Origin: Bacillota bacterium | GTDB lineage: Bacteria; Bacillota; Bacilli; Desulfuribacillales; Desulfuribacillaceae | NCBI GenBank assembly: GCA_023388635.1 | Contig: JAEWFW010000043.1 | Coordinates: 1 to 64,000, forward strand | Direction: 5' to 3' | DNA length: 64,000 nt | Shown: piece after piece, positions 25,042 to 34,559 of the stretch | How the letters are laid out: every line of letters starts with the position of its first letter | How positions within the stretch are numbered: the stretch's first letter is position 1 | The notes under the pieces: generated by a model | Seen by the model: only the letters and a program-made list of their open reading frames with translations | What the model was told of the DNA's origin: nothing | The model's database searches: none | Translations under genes and position numbers: made by a program

Positions 25042-26470
25042 CTTCTTTCACCCCTTCATCGGTAACATCTTTGATCACTCGATCTCCGACATCCAACCCG
25101 CTGACAATCACATATTCCGTACGCAATTCCTTACCCTTTTCTACTTGTCGCTTAGCGGACAGCCCGTTTTCCCCTACAACGAGCACGACGTCTTTATCCG
25201 TATCCACATCTTTATAGACTGCGGTCTTCGGCACTGTCAGCGCTTGCTCGCTATACGTGATAAAGCTGACATCCAAATCGAAACCCGGTAATAACATTAC
25301 AGAAGCGCCACCTGCCCCTGAAATTTCTCCTGCTGCAATCGGCTCTACAGACACTTTCACTCTACGCTCCTCCAGTCCCAAAGAAGACATATGGCTGATT
25401 GCCTCTCTGCCAATCTCCGTGACCGTTCCCGGGAAAATGATATCTTCCCCTTGCTGTTTCAAGGTTAATTCTACTTGATCGTTGACAGCGATCGACGGAA
25501 TGTCCTTCGTCGAGACGTATACTTCCACGGTCTGACGCTCTTCTTGACTGCGTATACGGGCGACAGCCGCTGCAGGTGCGACAATGTTGCTATGCTTAAC
25601 AGGCAACGCGGTAATTTCTCCCGCTATCGGCGCAGTGATCAGCGAATTTTCGATTTGTTTGTCTAAGAGAGCGATCATCCCTTGACTGTTTTCGATCAGC
25701 GCCTGATAATATTCCTCCATTGCGCCGGTATAACTTTGCGACAAAGAATGGTCGATATTTTGAATTTGCGCTTCTAGAGCCGATTTTGCGGCGGCATAGT
25801 AATCGTTACTGCTTCCTCCTTGCTCAATGACAGCCAACTGCTGGCGATTGGAAGCCAACGCTGTCTCCGCTTGACTGACAAGCTTTTCCGCATTTTCGAG
25901 TTCAGCCCGGGCAATGATCCCGCTTTCGAATAGTGTTTTCGCCTTTTCGTAATCTGCCTGTGCCGTCTTTACGTCCTTTTCGCTCTGCTCAATAATGATA
26001 TTCTGCAAACGCAATTGTTCTTCCAACAGGAATTTGCCGCTGTGCTGCTGGGCGGTCAGCGCATCCATTTCACTCTGCAACTGTTTTTTTGTATATGTTA
26101 AATTATCTTTTGCCTTCTTTTCTTCCAAATCCAAATTCGCCATTTGTGCACGATAGCCTTGAATCGTACTGGCAATCTGCATTTTCTCTATTTCCAGCGG
26201 AGACGAATCAATTGTGCAAATGACATCTCCCTGCTTTACCATATCTCCTTCGGCAACGCTGATTTCTAAGACCTCACCGCTGACAAGCGGAAAGATGTCT
26301 AACACATCACTGTTCACAACATGCCCTTGCTCCGTAAAACGCAGCTCGGCTTGTTTGAGCTCCACCGTATACAAGGCGATTTTTAGCGGCTGCATGTAAC
26401 TATAGATAACCGCAATCACGATCAATAACGCCACAACAGCAAATAAAATATACTTTACACGCTTTTTCAT
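25019..26470 (-). CDS. HlyD/MacA-like periplasmic adaptor (efflux RND-type adaptor)
   Basis: A 483-residue protein: N-terminal signal anchor (VKYILFAVVALLIVIAVIYSY), barrel-sandwich lipoyl half-motif (VSGEVLEISVAEGDMVKQGDVI), a coiled-coil hairpin ~100-245, second lipoyl half (TAPIAGEITALPVKHSNIV), beta barrel and membrane-proximal domain. It pairs with the FtsX permease encoded directly upstream (adjacent stop and start). In Gram-positives such adaptors extend through the cell wall region. Confidence 0.93.
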   Translation of the reverse strand: MKKRVKYILFAVVALLIVIAVIYSYMQPLKIALYTVELKQAELRFTEQGHVVNSDVLDIFPLVSGEVLEISVAEGDMVKQGDVICTIDSSPLEIEKMQIASTIQGYRAQMANLDLEEKKAKDNLTYTKKQLQSEMDALTAQQHSGKFLLEEQLRLQNIIIEQSEKDVKTAQADYEKAKTLFESGIIARAELENAEKLVSQAETALASNRQQLAVIEQGGSSNDYYAAAKSALEAQIQNIDHSLSQSYTGAMEEYYQALIENSQGMIALLDKQIENSLITAPIAGEITALPVKHSNIVAPAAAVARIRSQEERQTVEVYVSTKDIPSIAVNDQVELTLKQQGEDIIFPGTVTEIGREAISHMSSLGLEERRVKVSVEPIAAGEISGAGGASVMLLPGFDLDVSFITYSEQALTVPKTAVYKDVDTDKDVVLVVGENGLSAKRQVEKGKELRTEYVIVSGLDVGDRVIKDVTDEGVKEGARIEIR

Positions 26471-28834
26471 TTACTCCCGCTCCTTTAATACTTCGATCAT
26501 ATCGAATTTCTGAATATTTCGTTTGGCGACGACATTGGATATCCATACAGCCAGGATCGTACCGACAGCACCTGCGACGTAAGCACTGATTGGTGTATAT
26601 GTCGGAAAGCTGAACATATCACTGGCGATCATTTGTGCAACCAGGTTTTTCAGCAACGATGTCAACGGTATACCGGCAATCATCCCCAAGAATAACAACA
26701 GCCAATATTCAAAAGCCATGATACGCGCCACCTCTTTGACATGCATACCCAATACGCGTAAAGTCGCGTATTCCCGCTGCCGTTCCGAAAGCGATATCGA
26801 TGACGTGTTATATATAATGGCAAACGCAATGCCGATCGCGATCAGATCCATTATTTTCATAATCGCACTGTATGATTCCATCATATCCCGGTTTTTCTGC
26901 TCGGTGACTTTGATATCTTCCATAAACGCTATATTCTCAGCGTATTTCAAAGTGTTTTTCACATGTGCCGGATCGCTTGTTTTGACGACTAACGATGTAA
27001 TGGCGTCACTTAGACGAAATAGCTCCTGCAATCTGCCTTTTTCGGCAAAAGCGGCATGACCCATGTGCTGTGTGACGACATCAGCGATGATCACCTTTTC
27101 ATCCTGATCGAACAAAGGGCTGGATACATAGATGACATCTCCCTTATCTGCATGCAGCGCCTTTGCCAGCGAAGAACTGATGATAATTCCGTCTTCCGGG
27201 ACGGCGAGATACGCTTTTGCATCACTGTCGTATATGCGGTATAAGGTAGAGCCTGCATCCATACCGACGACATTGACACCTTCCTGCCAATTGTGATGCT
27301 TCATGGTCAGGGGCAACGCCAGTAACCCTTCGACTTCGCTGACAGAATCGATCTGACTGACGCCGTGCAACGCCGTCGCTTCTCTACTCATCATTTCCAA
27401 ATCAATTTTAAAATCAAAGTGCTGGACCTTCGTATATTGAACCATCAGCATGTCATCAAACATACTATTGTACGAATTCATAAATGCCAGCAAGGAGAAG
27501 GAGAACGCGATGCTAAGGACGATAAAAAACGACCGCAGCTTGCTTCTGGCAATGCTTCTAATCGCCATGCTCCCGCCGGAGTTAAACAGTTGCCGCAAAT
27601 ATGGGAAGAAACGGAACGGATCTTTAGACACCGCCGCCGGAGCCACGGGACGCATCGCTTCTGCGGGAATTAATGTGATGATTTTTCCGGCGCCCATCAG
27701 CGCACCGAATGCTCCTCCGAGAATGCCGAGTGCCAAGCTGTTGGCAACAATATTCAAAGGATACATACTCTCAATCGCCGGCAGCGCAAAGAACTGTGTG
27801 TATAAATCTGTCATATATTCCGCCAATAGGAGCCCCAGTGCAATTCCCAGCAATGAGCCGAAAAAACCGGTGATGATTCCGTAACTGAGATAATGCGTTA
27901 ACACCTTGGCATTGGAATATCCAAATGCTTTCAGCGTACCGATTTGCATTCTGTCCTGCTCAATCACCCGTTTCAGCATCAGATACAAAATCACCATTGC
28001 CATGCCGATGAACACCGCCGGAATCGTCGTCACCATCGAGTTAATGCTGTCCAATTCACTTTGCAGCATGACATTGCTCAGTTGATCTTTTACCGGGAAC
28101 AGGCTCATCAGACCATATGGCGATAACGCATCCTCTAAAGCCACAGAAACGTCTTCGTACTCCCATCCTGCCTCCAACAAAAATGTCACATCGTTGTATA
28201 TATCCGCTTTATCGAGTATCCTCGCCAAATTGTCAACGTCCATATAAGCGACACTAAAATTGCGTGGATCAGGAAAAAGGTCTTTCGCGCTTTTAATCGT
28301 ATATACATATTCCGGGCTATCTGCCGCACCCGCTATGTTCAGGGGAATCTCCCTGCCGTTGACAATAATATGGATCGTATCGCCGATTTGCAATTCCCTC
28401 GCCTCAATAAATGCCGGTGACAGCCAGATATCGTTAGAATTTTCGAGACCCTGACCGGAAACGACGACATCGTTTATCCGGTTATCATTTTGCAAATCGA
28501 TCGAAACCAAACGCAGGGAGATATCACTATCGGTCTCCCCTTCATCTTCACTCTGATTGACCGGTACATCATACACTAAGCGCAAATTGACATCGCGAAT
28601 TCCTTCCAGCTTGCGCAGAGAATTCTCCGCACTGACAGGAATCGATTGGACTGTGGCAAATACATCTGCCATTTTGTAGTCCCAATAATATTCGTCCTTC
28701 GACGTTTGCAGGCTGTTTGCCGATATACCGTATGCTAGATAGAGACAAATCCCTAATGAAATCAGGGCGATACAAGCAAAATACGCCGCTTTATTATCCC
28801 ACATCGCGCGAATGGCTTTCTTAAATAGAATCAC
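26471..28834 (-). CDS. MacB-like FtsX-domain ABC permease
   Basis: A 787-residue protein. TM1 is at ~15-35, then a ~200-residue extracytoplasmic MacB-PCD-like domain, three TM segments forming the first FtsX domain (~270-400), a second extracytoplasmic domain with its own TM (~430-650), and a final three-TM FtsX block (~660-775) with SLSERQREYATLRVLGM. GTG start overlaps the ATPase stop by four bases (GTGA). With its ATPase and adaptor it would export lipids, peptides or toxic compounds; the substrate is unknown. Confidence 0.94.
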   Translation of the reverse strand: MILFKKAIRAMWDNKAAYFACIALISLGICLYLAYGISANSLQTSKDEYYWDYKMADVFATVQSIPVSAENSLRKLEGIRDVNLRLVYDVPVNQSEDEGETDSDISLRLVSIDLQNDNRINDVVVSGQGLENSNDIWLSPAFIEARELQIGDTIHIIVNGREIPLNIAGAADSPEYVYTIKSAKDLFPDPRNFSVAYMDVDNLARILDKADIYNDVTFLLEAGWEYEDVSVALEDALSPYGLMSLFPVKDQLSNVMLQSELDSINSMVTTIPAVFIGMAMVILYLMLKRVIEQDRMQIGTLKAFGYSNAKVLTHYLSYGIITGFFGSLLGIALGLLLAEYMTDLYTQFFALPAIESMYPLNIVANSLALGILGGAFGALMGAGKIITLIPAEAMRPVAPAAVSKDPFRFFPYLRQLFNSGGSMAIRSIARSKLRSFFIVLSIAFSFSLLAFMNSYNSMFDDMLMVQYTKVQHFDFKIDLEMMSREATALHGVSQIDSVSEVEGLLALPLTMKHHNWQEGVNVVGMDAGSTLYRIYDSDAKAYLAVPEDGIIISSSLAKALHADKGDVIYVSSPLFDQDEKVIIADVVTQHMGHAAFAEKGRLQELFRLSDAITSLVVKTSDPAHVKNTLKYAENIAFMEDIKVTEQKNRDMMESYSAIMKIMDLIAIGIAFAIIYNTSSISLSERQREYATLRVLGMHVKEVARIMAFEYWLLLFLGMIAGIPLTSLLKNLVAQMIASDMFSFPTYTPISAYVAGAVGTILAVWISNVVAKRNIQKFDMIEVLKERE

Positions 28835-29535
28835 CAGACCACCTCATCCGGATTAATCGGGTTGTCATTCGTGACAATCTTCTCAATCAGACCGTCTTTA
28901 ATATAAAAAACACGGTCTGCCATCTCGCCAATCGCTATATTATGGGTAATAATCACGACTGTTTTTCGATACTCCCGATTAAATTCTCGCAAAAGTTTCA
29001 GGACTTGCACACCGGTGGAAAAATCGAGCGCTCCCGTCGGCTCATCGCAAAGTAAAATATCAGGGTTCTTCGCCAAAGCTCGGGCTATGGCGATCCGCTG
29101 CTGCTGACCGCCCGATAGCTGCGAGGGAAAGTTATCGCCGCGTTCCCCCAACTCTACTTTTGCCAACAACGACTCGACGGCGATCGGATCATCCGACAGT
29201 TCGCTCGCCAATAAAATGTTTTCTTTTGCCGTTAAATTGGGAATTAAATTGTAGAACTGAAATACAAAACCGACAGCCGCTCTGCGATACTCCGTCAATT
29301 CCCGTTCGCTGACTGCCGTAATGTCTTTACCGCGATATACGACCGTTCCGCTCGTCGGAGTGTCAATGCCGCCGATAATATTCAGCATCGTGCTCTTACC
29401 GGATCCACTCGGTCCCAAGATGACGACAAACTCTCCTTCATACAGCGAAAAATTGACACCACCCAGTGCCACAACCGTCACTTCTCCCATGATATATTGC
29501 TTCGTGAGGTTTGCTACTTGCAAAATTTCTTTCAT
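28831..29535 (-). CDS. MacB/LolD-like ABC transporter ATPase
   Basis: A 234-residue protein with Walker A GPSGSGKST, Q-loop VFQFYNLIPNLTAKEN, signature LSGGQQQRIAIARAL and Walker B DILLCDEPTGALD, all intact. It belongs to the subfamily serving FtsX-type permeases, in keeping with its downstream neighbour. First gene of a four-gene operon (ATPase, permease, adaptor, TetR) with a long leader of about 175 bases. Confidence 0.97.
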   Translation of the reverse strand: MKEILQVANLTKQYIMGEVTVVALGGVNFSLYEGEFVVILGPSGSGKSTMLNIIGGIDTPTSGTVVYRGKDITAVSERELTEYRRAAVGFVFQFYNLIPNLTAKENILLASELSDDPIAVESLLAKVELGERGDNFPSQLSGGQQQRIAIARALAKNPDILLCDEPTGALDFSTGVQVLKLLREFNREYRKTVVIITHNIAIGEMADRVFYIKDGLIEKIVTNDNPINPDEVVW

Positions 29536-29593
29536 TTCACCACCTCTTTCCCCTAAGTCACTGGATAACGCCGTTCATAACATCTCGATAGTC

Positions 29594-29712
29594 TAATCCA
29601 CATCTCGATGATTACATATTGATGATTACCTTAATCAATGGTTACGTATGATAACTTCATATTAATGATTACCCTATTGATAATTACTTGATAACTGCTA
29701 TTAGTAATTACC
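29594..29712. repeat. Degenerate ATGATTAC-like octamer array in the operon leader
   Basis: Around eight spaced copies of ATGATTAC or one/two-base variants (ATGGTTAC, ATAATTAC, GTAATTAC) fall in the AT-rich, gene-free stretch 29536-29840, between the efflux operon promoter and its first gene. Spacing is irregular (14-24 bases). Confidence 0.5.
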
Positions 29713-29716
29713 ATTA

Positions 29717-29745
29717 ATTATAACTATGACTGACTGGTCGGTCAA
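29717..29745 (-). promoter_or_regulatory. SigA promoter with embedded TetR-type operator
   Basis: TTGACC (29740-29745), 17-bp spacer, TATAAT (29717-29722). An 18-bp dyad TGACTGAC-TG-GTCGGTCA (29727-29744, one mismatch) spans the -35 and most of the spacer. A repressor bound there would block polymerase; the operon's own TetR is the obvious candidate. Confidence 0.85.
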
Positions 29746-29751
29746 TATATA

Positions 29752-29794
29752 TTAAAAAATACTTCACGAGCAATGGGAATTCATCCGTTGCTCG
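29752..29794 (-). terminator. Rho-independent terminator of the O-acylation cluster
   Basis: Arms CGAGCAA / TTGCTCG (29767-29794) with a 14-base loop, followed on the minus strand by TGAAGTATTTTTTAATA. Confidence 0.7.
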
Positions 29795-29840
29795 CTGCAT
29801 CTCGCATTTTTACTATATTCCTGCTATATTTTTACCGCAT

Positions 29841-30980
29841 TTAATATTGTAGTTTAATCATATCCTGACTTTCTACAAATGTCGAAGTATTGAACAGCAG
29901 CAATACATCCGTTATCCCGTTGTCCTCAATATATTGGCGAATGCTGCCGTTATAAAAACGAATATCGATCACATCGATGAACGGTATATCAAGGGCGAGA
30001 AAAGGCAGTACGCTGTGGGAGTAAGAATCTTTAATGACGAGCAATTTTTCTTGTTTTACCGCATCTTTGTCTAATTTACTGGATATTTGCATTAAAGAGT
30101 GTACTCCGCCTTGGAAATAGGCGTATTGATCCTTTTTATGCAAAAATTCAGCAAAGTACCAGCTCTGATATGTCCCCGCTTTATCGGCGATATAGAGCGA
30201 CATTTCCGGCGCATTTTTAGGTAGATAGACTTGAATCGCATCGGGGTCAATACCCGTAAACTGACTGCGTGTGTGATAGCTGCCCAAAAAAGAATTACTG
30301 ACTGTTTCGATATTAAATTCCTCAAGCGGGCGACCTGCCCATCCCTGCCGCTCACAAAACTCCCGATAGGCGAGGTATGCGCTGTATGTCGTCCAGTGAT
30401 GATCTGTTTTGTAATACAATAGTTCTGGAGATGTAGATGACAGAAAGTCAAATCCGTCAATATAGGTAATCAAATCTGCCAGACGATCACCGACCATCCG
30501 GTTAATCTCGGATTGCGGAAAGACACCGGCGAAGGCAGGTAATTTCTCCGGATAGATTCCTACGGAAGTAGGTGCTAACAGAAATGTGATATTTACTTTT
30601 TCGTTATTAACAGCCATTTTGTTGATCGCATCTAGATACTTTTGTATTTTTACAAAGTCAGGTTTTTGAAACTTTTCCAATAAGTATCCGTCGCTGCCTT
30701 TATAAATTCCGTTGTTTTCCTTTTGCCCGCGCAACTGCTGCAAACTCGATTTGACTGCTACCCATTGGTCGCGGAACGGAAATTGGTCTGCGATGAAGGT
30801 CTCCATCTGCTTCGTAAACTGCTTGGATACAATCCGTTGTAAAGAAATTTCCGGCATCCCTTGTAATACACGGTTTTCCGTGTCGGAAAATGATTTGACA
30901 GGAGAAATGAGCAACAGCAAAAATAAGCTGACAATAATGGCGAGAAACCCTATACATAATGAAGTATCTTTTTTATTCAT
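29841..30980 (-). CDS. DHHW (AlgX/AlgJ-like) extracytoplasmic O-acyltransferase partner
   Basis: A 379-residue protein with an N-terminal membrane anchor (LCIGFLAIIVSLFLLLLI) and an SGNH-like fold of the DHHW family. The namesake motif is YYKTDHHWTTYSAY. Further features: ENRVLQGMPEIS, FIADQFPFRDQW and the late VIKDSYSHSVLPFLA. It likely receives the acyl group exported by the MBOAT protein encoded just upstream and transfers it to a cell-envelope polysaccharide. Gap to the MBOAT gene is 18 bases. Confidence 0.92.
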   Translation of the reverse strand: MNKKDTSLCIGFLAIIVSLFLLLLISPVKSFSDTENRVLQGMPEISLQRIVSKQFTKQMETFIADQFPFRDQWVAVKSSLQQLRGQKENNGIYKGSDGYLLEKFQKPDFVKIQKYLDAINKMAVNNEKVNITFLLAPTSVGIYPEKLPAFAGVFPQSEINRMVGDRLADLITYIDGFDFLSSTSPELLYYKTDHHWTTYSAYLAYREFCERQGWAGRPLEEFNIETVSNSFLGSYHTRSQFTGIDPDAIQVYLPKNAPEMSLYIADKAGTYQSWYFAEFLHKKDQYAYFQGGVHSLMQISSKLDKDAVKQEKLLVIKDSYSHSVLPFLALDIPFIDVIDIRFYNGSIRQYIEDNGITDVLLLFNTSTFVESQDMIKLQY

Positions 30981-30998
30981 AATAAAGCTCCTTACCGT

Positions 30999-32411
30999 TT
31001 AGAACCGGAAATATAAAAACGGATTATAGGTGGCATCGACCAAGTAGGCAATCGACATCAAAAACAGCAGCATGTAACCGACATCCTGCAATTTATAGCC
31101 AAGACCCATCAGCTTCGGATACCTCCGGCGTATCACAGATACACTGCCGACGGAGCCAACAGAAGCTACGATCAGAATGGCGAATAGGACGAGATTTGTG
31201 TATAACAAATAAATAAACTCCGTATCCCATAAACTGGGCTGATTCATAGCAAACATCGTCATTAAATAATGCGTGATTTCACTCGGCTGCTCGAATGAAA
31301 AGAGCACCCAGCCAACCAGAATCAACAGCAGAGCATAGCTATGCTGTATCCACTTCGGAAGTTTGTCCAGTATGCGCAAGCCGATCCATTTCTCAAACAT
31401 CAACAGTAACCCGAAATACAGACCCCAGAACATAAAGTTCCAGTTCGCCCCGTGCCAAATCCCGGTCAACATCCAGACGATCAGAATATTGCGCATTTGT
31501 ATCCACTTTCCGAAGCGGTTGCCGCCCAAAGGAATGTACAGATAATTGCGAAACCATGTGCCGAGCGAAATATGCCAGCGCCGCCAGAATTCCGTGATGC
31601 TTCTCGATATATACGGTCTGTCAAAGTTTTCATTAAAACGAAATCCGAACATCAAACCCAACCCGATTGCCATATCGGAATAGCCGCTGAAATCAAAATA
31701 AATCTGAAACGCAAAGGCGATGATGCCCAGCCACGCCATTGCCATTGTCAAATTTGCCGGATCAGACGAATTGACTGTATCCCAGACAACGCCGATATTA
31801 TTGGCAAGCAGCACTTTCTTCGCTAAGCCGATGATAAAGCGGCGAATGCCTTCGGCAAACATCGGCACCGATTCTACACGCTGCCTTAATTGTTCCGCGA
31901 TTGTCCCATAGTGTACGATCGGACCTGCGACCAATTGCGGGAAAAGCGAGACAAAAGTGGCAAAGTCAATCCAATTTTTTTGTGCCTTTGCCGTTCCTCT
32001 ATAGATGTCGAGGATGTACGACATAGATTGAAATGTATAAAAAGAAATGCCAATCGGCAAAGGAAGATCGGTCAAAGGAATCACAGTTCCCAATAAGCTA
32101 TTGATGTTGATAATCAAAAAATCCGCATATTTAAAAAATGCCAACACAGCAATGTTGACAAAGAGAGAGCAAGCCACAACCCATTTCCGCTGCTTGCCAG
32201 TCATTTGTGGCTTACTCAATAACAGTCCAAAGAAATAGTCCGTGACAGTAGATAATAACATCAAAAAGATATAAATCGGTTCACCCCAGGCGTAGAACAC
32301 GAGACTTGCTGCAAACAAAATCAAGTTCTTCCATTTCCGGGGTGAAACGTAATATATGCCTAATACGATTGGCAAAAATAAAAACAGAAAAATTAAGCTG
32401 CTAAATACCAT
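30999..32411 (-). CDS. MBOAT-family O-acyltransferase (AlgI/DltB-like)
   Basis: A 470-residue polytopic protein with AlgI-type features: FSSLIFLFLFLPIVLGIYY, the re-entrant YLYIPLGGNRFGKW, the FWRRWHISLGTWFRNY block and the catalytic His region GIWHGANWNFMFWGLYFG. It transfers acyl (usually acetyl) groups across the membrane to the DHHW protein. Middle gene of a three-gene cluster common in Bacillota. Confidence 0.95.
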   Translation of the reverse strand: MVFSSLIFLFLFLPIVLGIYYVSPRKWKNLILFAASLVFYAWGEPIYIFLMLLSTVTDYFFGLLLSKPQMTGKQRKWVVACSLFVNIAVLAFFKYADFLIININSLLGTVIPLTDLPLPIGISFYTFQSMSYILDIYRGTAKAQKNWIDFATFVSLFPQLVAGPIVHYGTIAEQLRQRVESVPMFAEGIRRFIIGLAKKVLLANNIGVVWDTVNSSDPANLTMAMAWLGIIAFAFQIYFDFSGYSDMAIGLGLMFGFRFNENFDRPYISRSITEFWRRWHISLGTWFRNYLYIPLGGNRFGKWIQMRNILIVWMLTGIWHGANWNFMFWGLYFGLLLMFEKWIGLRILDKLPKWIQHSYALLLILVGWVLFSFEQPSEITHYLMTMFAMNQPSLWDTEFIYLLYTNLVLFAILIVASVGSVGSVSVIRRRYPKLMGLGYKLQDVGYMLLFLMSIAYLVDATYNPFLYFRF

Positions 32412-32416
32412 GATGT

Positions 32417-32923
32417 TTACTTATCAGTAAAAAAATCGTTGAACGTCGTCTCTAATTTATCCGAATCTTCGCAGATTGCGAACATAATATACTGCCCTTT
32501 TGTGACCAATTTATAGTTCATTGCGTTTTCATATTGATCAGGCAGATAATTTTCAAATGTTTTTTGTACATCCTCCGCCCGTTGCCTAACAGCTTCCTCG
32601 ACTGTCGCAATATCTTTGCTATCTTTGACTTTTAAAACTGCGACTTCATTCGTTTTAATGTTTATAAGTGGATAGCGGATCGCGTACTCCTCCAGCAACT
32701 CAGGATTTAGATGATAAAGTGATTCCACCAAATCACTTTCCATCTCAGCCAGCATCGGTTGCTCATTTACTTCCATCAGCTTAGTAACCATTTCCTCTAC
32801 AGTTATTCCCGGGTCGATTGATCCCGTCTGATCGCCTGAACCTGATTGATTGCCTGAGCAAGCAGTCAGTAATGTTCCGATTAGTAAAAATATCAATATA
32901 CTTTTAAATGTTTTCCCCACCAT
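32417..32923 (-). CDS. DUF4358-like lipoprotein
   Basis: A 168-residue lipoprotein: signal peptide FKSILIFLLIGTLLTAC with lipobox Cys ~22, a short Gly/Ser/Asp linker, and a ~130-residue domain resembling DUF4358 (MVTKLMEVNEQPMLAEM, EVAVLKVKDSKDIATVEEAV). DUF4358 proteins regularly accompany MBOAT/DHHW pairs; their role is unknown. ATG at 32923 follows TAGGAGT; a TTG six bases earlier is less likely. First gene of the cluster. Confidence 0.82.
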   Translation of the reverse strand: MVGKTFKSILIFLLIGTLLTACSGNQSGSGDQTGSIDPGITVEEMVTKLMEVNEQPMLAEMESDLVESLYHLNPELLEEYAIRYPLINIKTNEVAVLKVKDSKDIATVEEAVRQRAEDVQKTFENYLPDQYENAMNYKLVTKGQYIMFAICEDSDKLETTFNDFFTDK

Positions 32924-32990
32924 AATCAAACTCCTATCTGTGTATTTTTTTATATACGATTTGTATACACAATTAATGACGTAGCTGCTT

Positions 32991-34559
32991 TCAATAATGT
33001 TTCGAAAGAATTTGCTTATGGCGGCTAAACCAGTTCCATACTGCCTCTACATCTTGGCGTTTTAAACAATAAACGCCAAAGTCGCTATAGGTTCCGAGAA
33101 CATAGACAGCTAGCGATGTCAATTCACGGCGACGCTGTCCCCGTGACGCTTTGACCTTCATCACGACAATGCGCGACTGAGCAATCAACAGGGTAGAGCG
33201 TTGGATCATCCTCCGGCGAATTGACAATTGCTGATCGGTAAGCCGAATACTGGCTGTGCGCTGGCAAGCAAATCGCCATGCCGCAACGACCGGCAGTAAT
33301 AGTAGCGACCAGATGCCGATAGCCCCCAGCCAATAAATAGCACCGACAACGATAAGACTCGCAATCAGCAACGGCACGCGCAAATAATACAGCAGTGCCT
33401 GGCTGGGAGCGCGCCCAACATTTCCATCCCACGCCGTATCAAAACCGGGAATAAATGCATCAAGCAGTGACTGAATATCCGTATACTTCAAAAAAGGATG
33501 CAGCATCAACTGTTCTTGCTGCTGCGATGTGACGACCTGCAGCTTGACTTCCGCATAGCCAAAGGGCTGGCGCAGCAAATTTTCATTCACGATTACGGCT
33601 TGGACACTTTCCGGGTCAAACACAACCGTTTTTTTCTCAAACAACCCATATGACAAAGATATTTTCTGATGGACTCGTTTCACAGAAAACCCACTGTATT
33701 TAATCACATAAAGCACCAACGATAAAAACCATACCATGAACACGGCGATCAAAACGCCAATTACTACGAACAATGGCAATGACAGCGGATACACTGACTG
33801 TCCTACCATATTTTCGAAAAAATGGTCCGGAAGGAGCGTCTCGAAAAAATCATCGGCAAAAGAATAAATCCCAAAGATAAACGCGATCGCCAAGCCCAAA
33901 TTCAGTGACGTCGCTGCCGCGCAGAATAACTCCAAAGCCGTAATTCTGATCCCATTCGTCTGACCATATGCTGTTGTTCTGATCCTATTCGCTTGACCGT
34001 GTGCCGCTGTTTGTTTTGGCTGACCTTGCGACAGCTCTGCTAGTTCCTGCTGTGCTGCATATGTGGTTTGCGCTTGTGGCACTTCACCCTGATCACTTTC
34101 ATCTTCTTGACGTGCAAGTAACTGCTTTTGAACATCGAGGGCATCCGGCAATGATAGAACGTACAGCACTCCATCGCCGCTTTTAATCCCTCCCGGTGTC
34201 TCGATTTTTAGCTGTGCCAAACCGAGCAGCCGTTGAGAAAACGGTTGATCCAAATTGACAGAATGAATGCGCAAATAATAAATCGTCTTTTCTTCACGAA
34301 AAAACAGCCCGTTACGAATGACGATACAATCCTCTTTTAAGAAAAACTCAAATGTGCGCCATTGAAGAAAACCGTAGACCGCCGCTAGAAGCCCGAAACC
34401 CACAATTCCGGCTATCCAGGACCAGTGCAGCAAATCAGCAGGTTGTACTTCCCGCAATCCCCTGATGAAGATAATCACTATCAGTGGCAGAAAGTTGCGG
34501 ATGAGACCGCCCATGGCAAATACGATATACACCGGGTGTAATCTTCGAAACTCATTCAT
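32991..34559 (-). CDS. Bacterial PH-domain membrane protein (YdbT-like)
   Basis: A 522-residue protein with alternating TM pairs and bacterial PH (bPH2) domains: first PH at ~60-150 (EDCIVIRNGLFFREEKTIYYLRI), a low-complexity Gln/Ala linker at ~160-210 with a tandem GQxNRIRTTAYGQ repeat, TM pair ~215-300, second PH (GFSVKRVHQKISLSYGLFEKK), TM pair, and a third PH-like end. It overlaps the YdbS-like gene by eight bases. In B. subtilis YdbS/YdbT protect against certain antimicrobial peptides; function here is inferred only. Confidence 0.85.
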   Translation of the reverse strand: MNEFRRLHPVYIVFAMGGLIRNFLPLIVIIFIRGLREVQPADLLHWSWIAGIVGFGLLAAVYGFLQWRTFEFFLKEDCIVIRNGLFFREEKTIYYLRIHSVNLDQPFSQRLLGLAQLKIETPGGIKSGDGVLYVLSLPDALDVQKQLLARQEDESDQGEVPQAQTTYAAQQELAELSQGQPKQTAAHGQANRIRTTAYGQTNGIRITALELFCAAATSLNLGLAIAFIFGIYSFADDFFETLLPDHFFENMVGQSVYPLSLPLFVVIGVLIAVFMVWFLSLVLYVIKYSGFSVKRVHQKISLSYGLFEKKTVVFDPESVQAVIVNENLLRQPFGYAEVKLQVVTSQQQEQLMLHPFLKYTDIQSLLDAFIPGFDTAWDGNVGRAPSQALLYYLRVPLLIASLIVVGAIYWLGAIGIWSLLLLPVVAAWRFACQRTASIRLTDQQLSIRRRMIQRSTLLIAQSRIVVMKVKASRGQRRRELTSLAVYVLGTYSDFGVYCLKRQDVEAVWNWFSRHKQILSKHY

